From the NCBI GenBank assembly GCA_947165805.1, contig CAMVBT010000010.1:1-18725 (forward strand): DNA of 18,725 bases, in the 5' to 3' direction. A program made the translations under genes and the position numbers. The notes under the pieces were generated by a model. That model was given only the letters and a program-made list of their open reading frames with translations, did no database searches and had not been told where the DNA came from. This document shows, piece after piece, positions 7,147 through 12,775 of this stretch (position 1 is its first letter; each line of letters begins with the position of its first letter). Source of the DNA: an uncultured Clostridia bacterium. Its GTDB lineage: Bacteria > Bacillota > Clostridia > Oscillospirales > Ruminococcaceae.

Positions 7147-7329
7147 ATGAGTGAAATGCTTAAAAGAGTAGCAGAATTTGGTTCCGCAAACAGTGCCTGC
7201 GGTTCCGCAGACCCCAAGCCCTCCGCTTGCGGCTCGGCTGATCCTAAGCCCTCCGCTTGTGGTGCAGCAGACCCTAAGCCTTCCGCTTGCGGTTCTGCCT
7301 GCGGTGCTGCTGATCCCGACAAGAAGTAA
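7147..7329 (+). CDS. ACGX-repeat RiPP precursor peptide
   Basis: This is a 60-residue peptide with AAGGAGG 8 bases before its ATG. A short leader (1-15) is followed by three tandem decapeptides, SACGSADPKP, SACGSADPKP and SACGAADPKP, and a last unit SACGSACGAADPDKK. Its five cysteines (18, 28, 38, 48, 52) all sit in ACG followed by S or A. Four of them are placed Cys-X3-Asp (18/22, 28/32, 38/42, 52/56); Cys48 instead has a Cys at the +4 position. It matches my memory of the ACGX-repeat peptides that NCBI pairs with a dedicated radical SAM enzyme, and that enzyme is the next gene. It is probably the substrate for post-translational cross-linking. No double-Gly or other clear cleavage site is seen, so where the leader ends is unknown. 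Low complexity alone is not grounds to dismiss it: the ribosome site, promoter and neighbours agree. Confidence 0.88.
   Translation: MSEMLKRVAEFGSANSACGSADPKPSACGSADPKPSACGAADPKPSACGSACGAADPDKK
7192..7326 (+). repeat. In-frame 30-base tandem repeats in the precursor gene
   Basis: Three 30-base units (7192-7221, 7222-7251, 7252-7281) and a partial fourth encode the decapeptide repeat. Units 2 to 4 begin with the same TCCGCTTG, while other codons differ at third positions (GGC/GGT, GAT/GAC, CCC/CCT). The protein repeat is therefore older than a very recent slippage event and seems to be kept by selection. Confidence 0.85.
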
Positions 7330-7350
7330 GTCGTTAAACTTCAATTATAG

Positions 7351-7382
7351 TGCGGGCATATCGGTCTTTCGGTATGCCTGCA
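7351..7382 (+). promoter_or_regulatory. Stem-loop between precursor and modifying enzyme genes
   Basis: TGCGGGCATA (7351-7360) pairs with TATGCCTGCA (7373-7382) with one G-U pair, and the stem can extend inward to a TCTT-type loop. No T-run follows, so it is not a standard terminator. It may stabilise the short precursor message or partly reduce readthrough, as is common where a peptide must be made in excess over its enzymes. Confidence 0.55.
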
Positions 7383-7430
7383 ATAACGAGAATTATGCAA
7401 AAGCGTTTATATAGATTGGAGGACACCGGG

Positions 7431-8471
7431 ATGAAACCGTATTTTGCTTTTCAATGGCATATCACCGACACCTGCGACCAGCGCTGCAAGCACTGCTATA
7501 TTTTCGCTGAGGACAACTGTAAGGCGCTCACGGAAATGCCGTGGGAGAAGATGAAGCAGGTAGTCGAGAGCTGCGAGAATATGTGCGATAGGCTCGTTCG
7601 GACTCCCTATTTTTACATCACCGGCGGCGATCCTGTCCTGCACCGTGACTTCTGGAAACTGGCGGAGCTGCTGCACGAAAAGCACATTGACTGGGGGATC
7701 CTCGGCAACCCGTTCCACCTGAATGACGAAGTATGCAGACAGCTGCATGATCTCGGCTGCCGCAAGTATCAGCTCTCCCTTGACGGTATGGAGCAGATGC
7801 ATGACAGCTTTCGCAAGCTGGGTTCGTTTGCTTCAACGATGAGAGCCATAGACTGCATAAAGAATGCAGGAATGTGGTGCGCGGTGATGTCAACCGTATC
7901 AAGCGCGAACATCGACGATTTCCCGGAGATGATAGATCTTGTGGCGGAGAAGAATGTCGATGTGTTCGCATTCGGGAGGTACTGTCCCACAAGCGGTCAG
8001 AAGTCGGAGGAATACCACATACCGCCGCTTCGCTACCGTGATTTTCTCGATATGTGCTACAAACGGTTTCAGCAGCATAAAGCAAACGGCTGCAAGACCA
8101 CATTCCAGTACAAAGACCACCTCTGGACGCTGTATCTTTATGAACAGGGGCTTTTCAAGATTCCCGAAAACAGCGATCCCGACAAGATATATGACGGCTG
8201 TCACTGCGCAATAGGTCACATGACGATACTGCCCACGGGTGATGTGTACGCCTGCCGCAGAATGGAGAGCAAGATCGGGAATGTGTTCGATACACCAATA
8301 TATGAACTGTTCCTCGGTGCAGACTTAGAGGAATACAGACAGTTCGATAAATTTGAGAAATGCAGTAAGTGTGAGCTTCGGGGCTATTGCAGAGGTTGTC
8401 CTGCCGTGACATTCGGCTACACGGGCAATATGTACGCACCCGATCCGCAATGCTGGAAGGAGGTCGTCTGA
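7431..8471 (+). CDS. Radical SAM/SPASM peptide maturase, ACGX system
   Basis: The 346-residue protein starts at an ATG 7 bases after TGGAGGA; the frame is open further upstream but without a ribosome site. It has the radical SAM cluster motif Cys15-X3-Cys19-X2-Cys22 (DTCDQRCKHCY), the GGDP motif of the barrel (YITGGDPVLHRDFW) and a C-terminal SPASM-type cysteine set (257, 259, 275, 311, 314, 320, 323, 341) that should hold one or two extra Fe-S clusters. SPASM enzymes next to Cys-rich peptides typically install thioether links between Cys sulfur and a carbon of another residue, using S-adenosylmethionine. The adjoining precursor makes it the likely maturase. It belongs, by recollection of its context, to the radical SAM family named for the ACGX system. 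Its stop overlaps the next start by one base. Confidence 0.9.
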   Translation: MKPYFAFQWHITDTCDQRCKHCYIFAEDNCKALTEMPWEKMKQVVESCENMCDRLVRTPYFYITGGDPVLHRDFWKLAELLHEKHIDWGILGNPFHLNDEVCRQLHDLGCRKYQLSLDGMEQMHDSFRKLGSFASTMRAIDCIKNAGMWCAVMSTVSSANIDDFPEMIDLVAEKNVDVFAFGRYCPTSGQKSEEYHIPPLRYRDFLDMCYKRFQQHKANGCKTTFQYKDHLWTLYLYEQGLFKIPENSDPDKIYDGCHCAIGHMTILPTGDVYACRRMESKIGNVFDTPIYELFLGADLEEYRQFDKFEKCSKCELRGYCRGCPAVTFGYTGNMYAPDPQCWKEVV

Positions 8472-9082
8472 TGGATTTGCAAACCTGTCTGAAAAAACTG
8501 GAGCTTGTTCAGGTGCTGAACTTCGCCACCGTTGACGAGGAAGGCGCTCCGCAAGTCCGCAATATCAGTGCGATACACTACGAACCCGATGCGCTCTACT
8601 TCTTCACCGCAAGGGGCAAGGAGTTTTGCCGACAGCTTCTCCGTGACGGCAGAGTGCAGGTGAGCTGTTACACTCGATTCAAGGAGAGTATCAGGCTTTC
8701 GGGCAAAGCTGTTCCTGTTCCCGATGATGAGCAGATCAAGTGGCGTGACAAGATATTTGAGGAACAGCCCTATCTTGAAAATGTCTATCCGAAAGATACG
8801 AAAAATATCGGTATCATCTTTGTGATAAAAGGATTCACGATCGAGTATTTCAACCTTGGTGTCAACCCGATATTCCGTGAGGTGTACGAATGCGGAGCGA
8901 CCGCAAAGCCGAAGGGCTTTATTGTAAACGAGGACTGTATCGGCTGCGAGACTTGTGTTTCAGTCTGTCCGCAAAGAGCGATAGATATGCAGGACGACAG
9001 AGCGAGTATCCGTCAGCAGAATTGTCTGCATTGTGGAAATTGCTTTGAACAATGTCCAACCGGAGTGATAACAAGGAGGTAG
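8471..9082 (+). CDS. FMN-binding split-barrel/ferredoxin fusion protein
   Basis: The 203-residue protein starts at an ATG 7 bases after AAGGAGG and overlaps the radical SAM stop by one base (TGATG). Residues 1-140 fit the pyridoxamine 5'-phosphate oxidase-like flavin split barrel (LNFATVDEEGAPQVRNIS, then LYFFTARGKEF). The C-terminus holds two [4Fe-4S] motifs: Cys156-X2-Cys159-X2-Cys162-X3-Cys166-Pro, and Cys185-X2-Cys188-X2-Cys191-X3-Cys195-Pro. A flavin joined to a bacterial-type ferredoxin suggests electron transfer between flavin and Fe-S centres. In this operon it may feed electrons to the radical SAM enzyme or take part in a redox step on the peptide. The substrate cannot be read from the sequence. 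Confidence 0.85.
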   Translation: MDLQTCLKKLELVQVLNFATVDEEGAPQVRNISAIHYEPDALYFFTARGKEFCRQLLRDGRVQVSCYTRFKESIRLSGKAVPVPDDEQIKWRDKIFEEQPYLENVYPKDTKNIGIIFVIKGFTIEYFNLGVNPIFREVYECGATAKPKGFIVNEDCIGCETCVSVCPQRAIDMQDDRASIRQQNCLHCGNCFEQCPTGVITRR

Positions 9083-9086
9083 CAGA

Positions 9087-9671
9087 ATGGAACTTTTAGA
9101 ACTTATGAAATATCGCCGCTCGATACGAAAATACACAGATAGGCAGATACCGAAAGAGGACTTACAGAAGATCATCGAAGCCGGAGCGTATGCTCCGAAC
9201 GCAGGCGGCGGGCAGCGAAGTATTATCGTTGCTGTCCGTAACAAGCGACTCGCGGAGCAGATCGGTATTCTCAATTTGTCGAAGTTTGACCGCTCAACGC
9301 TTATCGGCGGCTATGTCTCAAAGGAACAGCCCAGCGTGATAGACGATAAAAATATCAAGAACGGCTTTTACGGTGCGCCCTGTGTCTGCATTATCTTCAC
9401 ACCGAAGAATTTTCTGTATGCTGTTCCTGATGCTTTCTGCTGTGCGGAGAATATGGTGCTTGAAGCCACCGAGCTTGGTATCGCATCGTGCATTACAGCA
9501 AGAGCCGAGGAGACTTTCGATAACGACTTCGGCAGTGAACTGCTGTCCAAATGGGGTATCCCCGAAAACTTCATCGCTCGTGCTTTTGTGCTGCTCGGCT
9601 ACTGCGAGGGTGAATATCCGCAAAGCAAGCCCCGCCGTGACGGGCGTGTGGTCATCGTTGACGAGGATTGA
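9087..9671 (+). CDS. Nitroreductase-family FMN oxidoreductase
   Basis: The 194-residue protein follows the flavin/ferredoxin gene by 4 bases with AAGGAGG upstream. It shows the family hallmarks: an N-terminal RRSIRKYTDRQIP segment for FMN phosphate binding, AGAYAPNAGGGQ, and the central APCVCIIF strand followed by AFCCAENMVLEATELGIASC. Family members use FMN to reduce nitro compounds or quinones, or to oxidise or reduce small molecules and peptides; related enzymes act as dehydrogenases in azoline RiPP pathways. Here it ends the peptide operon. It could add an oxidation such as dehydrogenation, or simply be a redox stress enzyme under the HxlR regulator, since HxlR proteins often control nitroreductases. 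Both readings remain open. Confidence 0.87.
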   Translation: MELLELMKYRRSIRKYTDRQIPKEDLQKIIEAGAYAPNAGGGQRSIIVAVRNKRLAEQIGILNLSKFDRSTLIGGYVSKEQPSVIDDKNIKNGFYGAPCVCIIFTPKNFLYAVPDAFCCAENMVLEATELGIASCITARAEETFDNDFGSELLSKWGIPENFIARAFVLLGYCEGEYPQSKPRRDGRVVIVDED

Positions 9672-9674
9672 TTG

Positions 9675-9703
9675 TTGTAAAATCGCGCCGAATGTGGTAA
9701 AAT
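9675..9703 (+). promoter_or_regulatory. Promoter of the DUF1848/macrodomain/sirtuin operon
   Basis: TTGTAA (9675-9680) and TAAAAT (9698-9703) are 17 bases apart, with TGG directly before the -10 box. It sits in the 55-base gap after the nitroreductase gene, so the downstream genes can be expressed apart from the peptide operon. Confidence 0.55.
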
Positions 9704-9726
9704 AAGAAGAAAGGACGGTGAGGAGC

Positions 9727-10653
9727 ATGATAATCAACACAGGTATGCGGACTGATATTCCCGCATTTTATTCCGAATGGTTTATGAACAGGATACGGGC
9801 AGGCTTTGTGTTGGTGCGCAATCCTTACCGCCCCGACTGGATCACACGCTATGAACTGAGCCCCGATGTTGTGGACTGTATCGCTTTCTGTACCAAGAAT
9901 CCTGCGCCGATGCTGAAACATCTTGATGATCTGAAAGCATTTCATCAGTATTGGTTCGTTACTATCACACCATACGACAGAGATGTCGAGCCGAATGTAC
10001 CGCCAAAAGAAACAGTTATGCAGGATTTTATAACGCTGTCAGAGACGCTCGGCGTGAAATGTGTCGCGTGGAGATATGACCCGATATTCATTGACAGCAC
10101 ATACACTCTCGAACGGCACCTGAACGACTTTGAACAGATGTGCGGTACGCTTTCGGGTTACACAAATGTCTGCGTTATCAGCTTCATCGACCTCTATGAA
10201 AAAGTCAAGCGCAATTTCCCGCAAGTCCGGACGGTCACACAGCAGGAGCGTATCACAATAGGCAAGACCTTTGCGGAGATCGGCAGGCATTACGGCATCA
10301 CGATAAAAGCCTGTGCAGAAGGGACTGACCTTGCACCATACGGAGTGGACTGCGCTGGCTGTATGACAAAGGAAACTTTTGAGGCGGCTGTCGGGAGCAG
10401 GCTGAATGTTCCCAAAAAGAAATCACAGAGAGCCGAGTGTGCCTGCGTTCTCGGTACGGACATAGGCGCTTATGATACCTGCGGACACCTCTGCCGTTAT
10501 TGCTACGCTAATTATAACCATGAAAATGTCAAACGGAATATGCGGCTTCACGACCCCGATTCTCCCTTTCTTGTGGGAGATTTGCAAGAGGGAGAGGTCA
10601 TACATCAGGCAAGTCAGGAAAGCTGGATAGATGCGCAGCTCACATTATTTTAG
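9727..10653 (+). CDS. DUF1848 protein with C-terminal Fe-S-type Cys cluster
   Basis: The 308-residue protein begins MIINTGMRTDIPAFY, which fits the usual start of DUF1848 proteins (RTDIPAFY); a GTG at 9718 is in frame but adds nothing family-like. The family has no proven function. Pfam notes that its C-terminal cysteine cluster resembles the N-terminal cluster of radical SAM enzymes. Here it is Cys252-X3-Cys256-X2-Cys259 (CGHLCRYCYANY), with further cysteines nearby (DCAGC, ECAC). The protein ends QLTLF, close to the pentapeptide by which many DNA repair proteins bind the sliding clamp. It is first in an operon with an ADP-ribose hydrolase and a sirtuin, 11 bases before the next start. A Fe-S enzyme acting on nucleic acid is a guess only. 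Confidence 0.82.
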   Translation: MIINTGMRTDIPAFYSEWFMNRIRAGFVLVRNPYRPDWITRYELSPDVVDCIAFCTKNPAPMLKHLDDLKAFHQYWFVTITPYDRDVEPNVPPKETVMQDFITLSETLGVKCVAWRYDPIFIDSTYTLERHLNDFEQMCGTLSGYTNVCVISFIDLYEKVKRNFPQVRTVTQQERITIGKTFAEIGRHYGITIKACAEGTDLAPYGVDCAGCMTKETFEAAVGSRLNVPKKKSQRAECACVLGTDIGAYDTCGHLCRYCYANYNHENVKRNMRLHDPDSPFLVGDLQEGEVIHQASQESWIDAQLTLF

Positions 10654-10664
10654 GCGGTGATAAT

Positions 10665-11417
10665 ATGGATAAACTTGATTTTCTGATTAAATATCTGCTA
10701 TCGGAGCGCGGCGAGAACATCGCCATTCCCGAAAGCAAGCGGGATAAATTCAGGCTTTACAGAAGCCTTGTGAACGTGCGTCCGGCGGCTCCCGCGAGTG
10801 ATGAATACTACGAAGCCGAGGACGAACTGCTGGCCGAGCTGACAGCGGAAAAGGGCATTACCGATGCCGCTGACCTCACACCCCGTGAGCCGCATATTTA
10901 CCTATGGCGCGGCGATATTACCACGCTGAAATGCGGTGCGATAGTCAACGCCGCAAATTCTGGAATGACGGGCTGTTACTCTCCCTGCCACAACTGCATT
11001 GATAACTGCATTCATACTTTCGCGGGTATTCGGCTGCGGCAAAAATGCGATGAGATAATACGCGGACAGGGTCACGAAGAACCGACGGGCGCAGCGAAGA
11101 TAACGCCCGCGTACAATCTGCCCTGCGAATATGTTATTCACACAGTCGGACCCATTGTGCAGGGACAGCTCACGGACGAGCATTGCGGCCTGCTTGAAAG
11201 ATGTTACAAAAGCTGTCTGGATATTGCAGTACAGAACGGCTTAAAAAGCATTGCTTTCTGCTGCATTTCCACGGGCGTGTTCGGATTCCCGCCGGATGAG
11301 GCGGCTCAGATCGCGGTGAATACAGTCCGCGATTATCTTAAAACTCACGACATCGAGGTGATATTCAATGTTTTCACAAAAACAGACTTTGACATCTACA
11401 ACAGACTTCTCGGCTGA
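10665..11417 (+). CDS. Zinc-type macrodomain protein-ADP-ribose hydrolase
   Basis: The 250-residue protein has a helical N-terminal part (1-72) and a macrodomain (about 75-250). The ADP-ribose loop is NAAN (95-98). It is followed by GCYSPCHNCIDNCIH (103-117), the Cys/His-rich segment typical of zinc-containing macrodomains known from Staphylococcus and Streptococcus. The second phosphate-binding loop is STGVFGFP. Characterised relatives remove ADP-ribose placed on target proteins by a class M sirtuin encoded beside them. Here the sirtuin gene starts inside this gene, overlapping by 50 bases, which implies tight co-production. Unlike the known streptococcal and staphylococcal loci, no lipoate ligase or GcvH-like carrier gene is next to it. 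The target protein is therefore not evident. Confidence 0.9.
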   Translation: MDKLDFLIKYLLSERGENIAIPESKRDKFRLYRSLVNVRPAAPASDEYYEAEDELLAELTAEKGITDAADLTPREPHIYLWRGDITTLKCGAIVNAANSGMTGCYSPCHNCIDNCIHTFAGIRLRQKCDEIIRGQGHEEPTGAAKITPAYNLPCEYVIHTVGPIVQGQLTDEHCGLLERCYKSCLDIAVQNGLKSIAFCCISTGVFGFPPDEAAQIAVNTVRDYLKTHDIEVIFNVFTKTDFDIYNRLLG

Positions 11418-12234
11418 GATCGAAAGGCTGAAGCATGAGCTTGAAACTGCCGATGCGATCATTATCGGTGCAGGTGCAGGACTTTCCACAGCAGCGGGAT
11501 TTACCTACTCCGGCGAGCGTTTCCGTAAATACTTCTCCGATTTTGAGGACAAATACGGCTTTCATGATATGTACTCCGGCGGTTTCTTTCCTTTTGAGAC
11601 GCAGGAGGAAATGTGGGCATACTGGTCAAGGTTCATTTACTGCAACCGATATATGGACGTTGACAACGGCACATACAAAAAGCTGTTTGAGCTTGTGAAA
11701 GATAAAAACTACTTCGTTATCACAACAAATGTCGATCATCAGTTCCAGAAGGCAGGTTTTGACAAATCGAGGCTGTTCTATACGCAGGGAGATTATGGAC
11801 TGTTCCAATGCTCAGAACCTTGCCACAACGGAACTTACGATAACGAAGAGGCAGTCAAGGATATGATCGAGTTTCAGCAGGATATGAAGATACCCACCGA
11901 ACTGATACCGCGCTGTCCGAAATGCGGCAAGCCTATGACAATGAATCTGCGTTCCGATGACACATTTGTTGAGGACGAGGGGTGGCATGATGCGGCTCTG
12001 CGGTATGAAACATTTCTTGGCGAGCATGACAGGCAGCATATTCTGTTTCTCGAACTCGGCGTGGGAATGAACACTCCCGGAATTATCAAATTCCCGTTCT
12101 GGAAGATGACCAAGCGAAACGAGAACGCGGTGTACGCCTGCATAAACTACGGACAGGCGTATGCGCCCGGTGAGATAGCCGGGCAGAGTATCTGTATTGA
12201 CGGGGATATTCACGACGTACTCCAAAGCATATAA
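11368..12234 (+). CDS. Class M sirtuin (SirTM-like ADP-ribosyltransferase)
   Basis: The 288-residue protein starts inside the macrodomain gene; GAGGTG lies 7 bases upstream, which decides this start. Sirtuin motifs are GAGAGLSTAAGF (34-45), TTNVDHQFQKAG (119-130) and a zinc site with Cys148, Cys152, Cys183 and Cys186. At the place of the catalytic His of deacylase sirtuins (His-Gly) there is Gln140-Gly, with Asn121 and Asp142 around it. That pattern is what is known of class M sirtuins, which use NAD to ADP-ribosylate proteins rather than deacetylate them. With the macrodomain hydrolase it forms a reversible modification pair. In pathogens such pairs answer oxidative stress. The stop is followed by a strong terminator at 12336-12376, so it is the last gene of the unit. 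Confidence 0.88.
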   Translation: MFSQKQTLTSTTDFSAEIERLKHELETADAIIIGAGAGLSTAAGFTYSGERFRKYFSDFEDKYGFHDMYSGGFFPFETQEEMWAYWSRFIYCNRYMDVDNGTYKKLFELVKDKNYFVITTNVDHQFQKAGFDKSRLFYTQGDYGLFQCSEPCHNGTYDNEEAVKDMIEFQQDMKIPTELIPRCPKCGKPMTMNLRSDDTFVEDEGWHDAALRYETFLGEHDRQHILFLELGVGMNTPGIIKFPFWKMTKRNENAVYACINYGQAYAPGEIAGQSICIDGDIHDVLQSI

Positions 12235-12308
12235 CGATCTGATATAACCGCTCAGCCATGCAGGTTCATTGCGCTTTACAGAAAATATACTTTTTGTAAT
12301 GCAATCAC

Positions 12309-12330
12309 ATCTAAGCCGAACGGTTTAGAT
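12309..12330 (+). repeat. Near-perfect palindrome after the sirtuin gene
   Basis: ATCTAAGCCG (12309-12318) faces CGGTTTAGAT (12321-12330) around AA, with one G-U pair. There is no T-run, so it probably supports the terminator that follows six bases later or protects the 3' end of the message. Confidence 0.45.
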
Positions 12331-12335
12331 ATTAT

Positions 12336-12376
12336 GCTCACAAAAGGCTCTACAAAGCCATTTGTGAGCAATTTTT
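12336..12376 (+). terminator. Intrinsic terminator of the sirtuin operon
   Basis: GCTCACAAA with AGGCT pairs to AGCC and TTTGTGAGC (12361-12369), giving a long stem, followed by AATTTTT. It lies about 100 bases after the sirtuin stop. Confidence 0.75.
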
Positions 12377-12431
12377 ATGTGGATTCAAAAATCCCGGTTC
12401 CATAGATATTTTTTGACCGAAAAAACGATAG

Positions 12432-12448
12432 AGGGGATTCGAACCCCC
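12432..12448 (-). other. Isolated tRNA T-arm-like sequence
   Basis: Read on the minus strand, GGGGG-TTCGAAT-CCCCT folds as a 5-pair stem with a 7-base loop carrying the TTCGA signature of a tRNA T arm. The sequence upstream on that strand has no anticodon or D arm, and no matching acceptor stem or CCA follows. It is not a tRNA gene. It looks like the 3' tRNA fragment left at an attachment site by an element that integrated into a tRNA gene. Confidence 0.5.
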
Positions 12449-12504
12449 TGCCCTATAAAATTTTCGAGCAAAATTTCGTGACAATTTAACAAATTTACAG
12501 AAAG

Positions 12505-12555
12505 CGCCCGCAAGTATCGGTGAACTTCTCCGAACAGCAAATGCGGGCGTTTTTT
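12505..12555 (+). terminator. Hairpin with T-run
   Basis: CGCCCGCA (12505-12512) pairs perfectly with TGCGGGCG (12542-12549) across a 29-base loop, directly followed by six T. No intact gene precedes it closely, so it may belong to deleted DNA. Confidence 0.6.
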
Positions 12556-12557
12556 CT

Positions 12558-12665
12558 ATGATATTGACAAAGTTTTCTGATAAAGTTTGTATCGGAAAAT
12601 ATGCCGGAACCAAGAAGATCACATTCAAGATAGTTGCAAAGCCCTTTAAGAAAGCTGAAAGCTGA
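12558..12665 (+). pseudogene. Remnant 3' end of a surface-protein gene
   Basis: One plus-strand frame ends with IGKYAGTKKITFKIVAKP followed shortly by a stop. The pattern G-K-Y-x-G-T-K-x-I-T-F-K-I is common in the last beta strands of Ig-like repeat domains of large secreted proteins of gut Firmicutes. An ATG opens the frame, but there is no ribosome binding site, and a terminator sits immediately before it. It is read as the tail of a gene whose body has been lost. The piece is short, so chance resemblance remains possible. Confidence 0.4.
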
Positions 12666-12693
12666 TCTCACAGGTATTGGTTCAGAACAAAAC

Positions 12694-12728
12694 AATCAAA
12701 ACCACCAGTTCAACTGGTGGTTTTGATT
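12694..12728. terminator. Perfect 15-base inverted repeat, terminator of the minus-strand operon
   Basis: AATCAAAACCACCAG (12694-12708) is the exact reverse complement of 12714-12728, with a 5-base loop. The outer arms supply T-rich tails in both directions. It lies 48 bases past the stop of the last CPBP gene and can end that transcript. Confidence 0.75.
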
Positions 12729-12775
12729 CTGCCTCGCAGCCGTTATATCCTTCGAGATGTATCGGCAAACCGGAG

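Larger units (their letters stand above)
12377..12693. other. Scar-like region without an intact gene
   Basis: No intact gene of family-like character is seen here. The stretch is AT-rich and holds a lone tRNA T-arm, a second terminator and the tail of a lost protein gene, each listed separately. This mixture suggests one or more past insertion or deletion events. Confidence 0.5.

Noticed and set aside
7029..7322. Minus-strand repeat protein opposite the precursor peptide
   Set aside because: Its repeats are only the reverse reading of the 30-base repeats; it lacks a ribosome site, whereas the plus-strand peptide has one, plus matching maturase genes.
7192..7326. CRISPR array or noncoding tandem repeat
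   Set aside because: The 30-base units are directly adjacent without spacers and keep one reading frame with synonymous changes, which fits a coding repeat.
12420..12500. A complete tRNA gene on the minus strand
   Set aside because: Only the T arm folds; no acceptor stem, D arm or anticodon arm can be placed around it.
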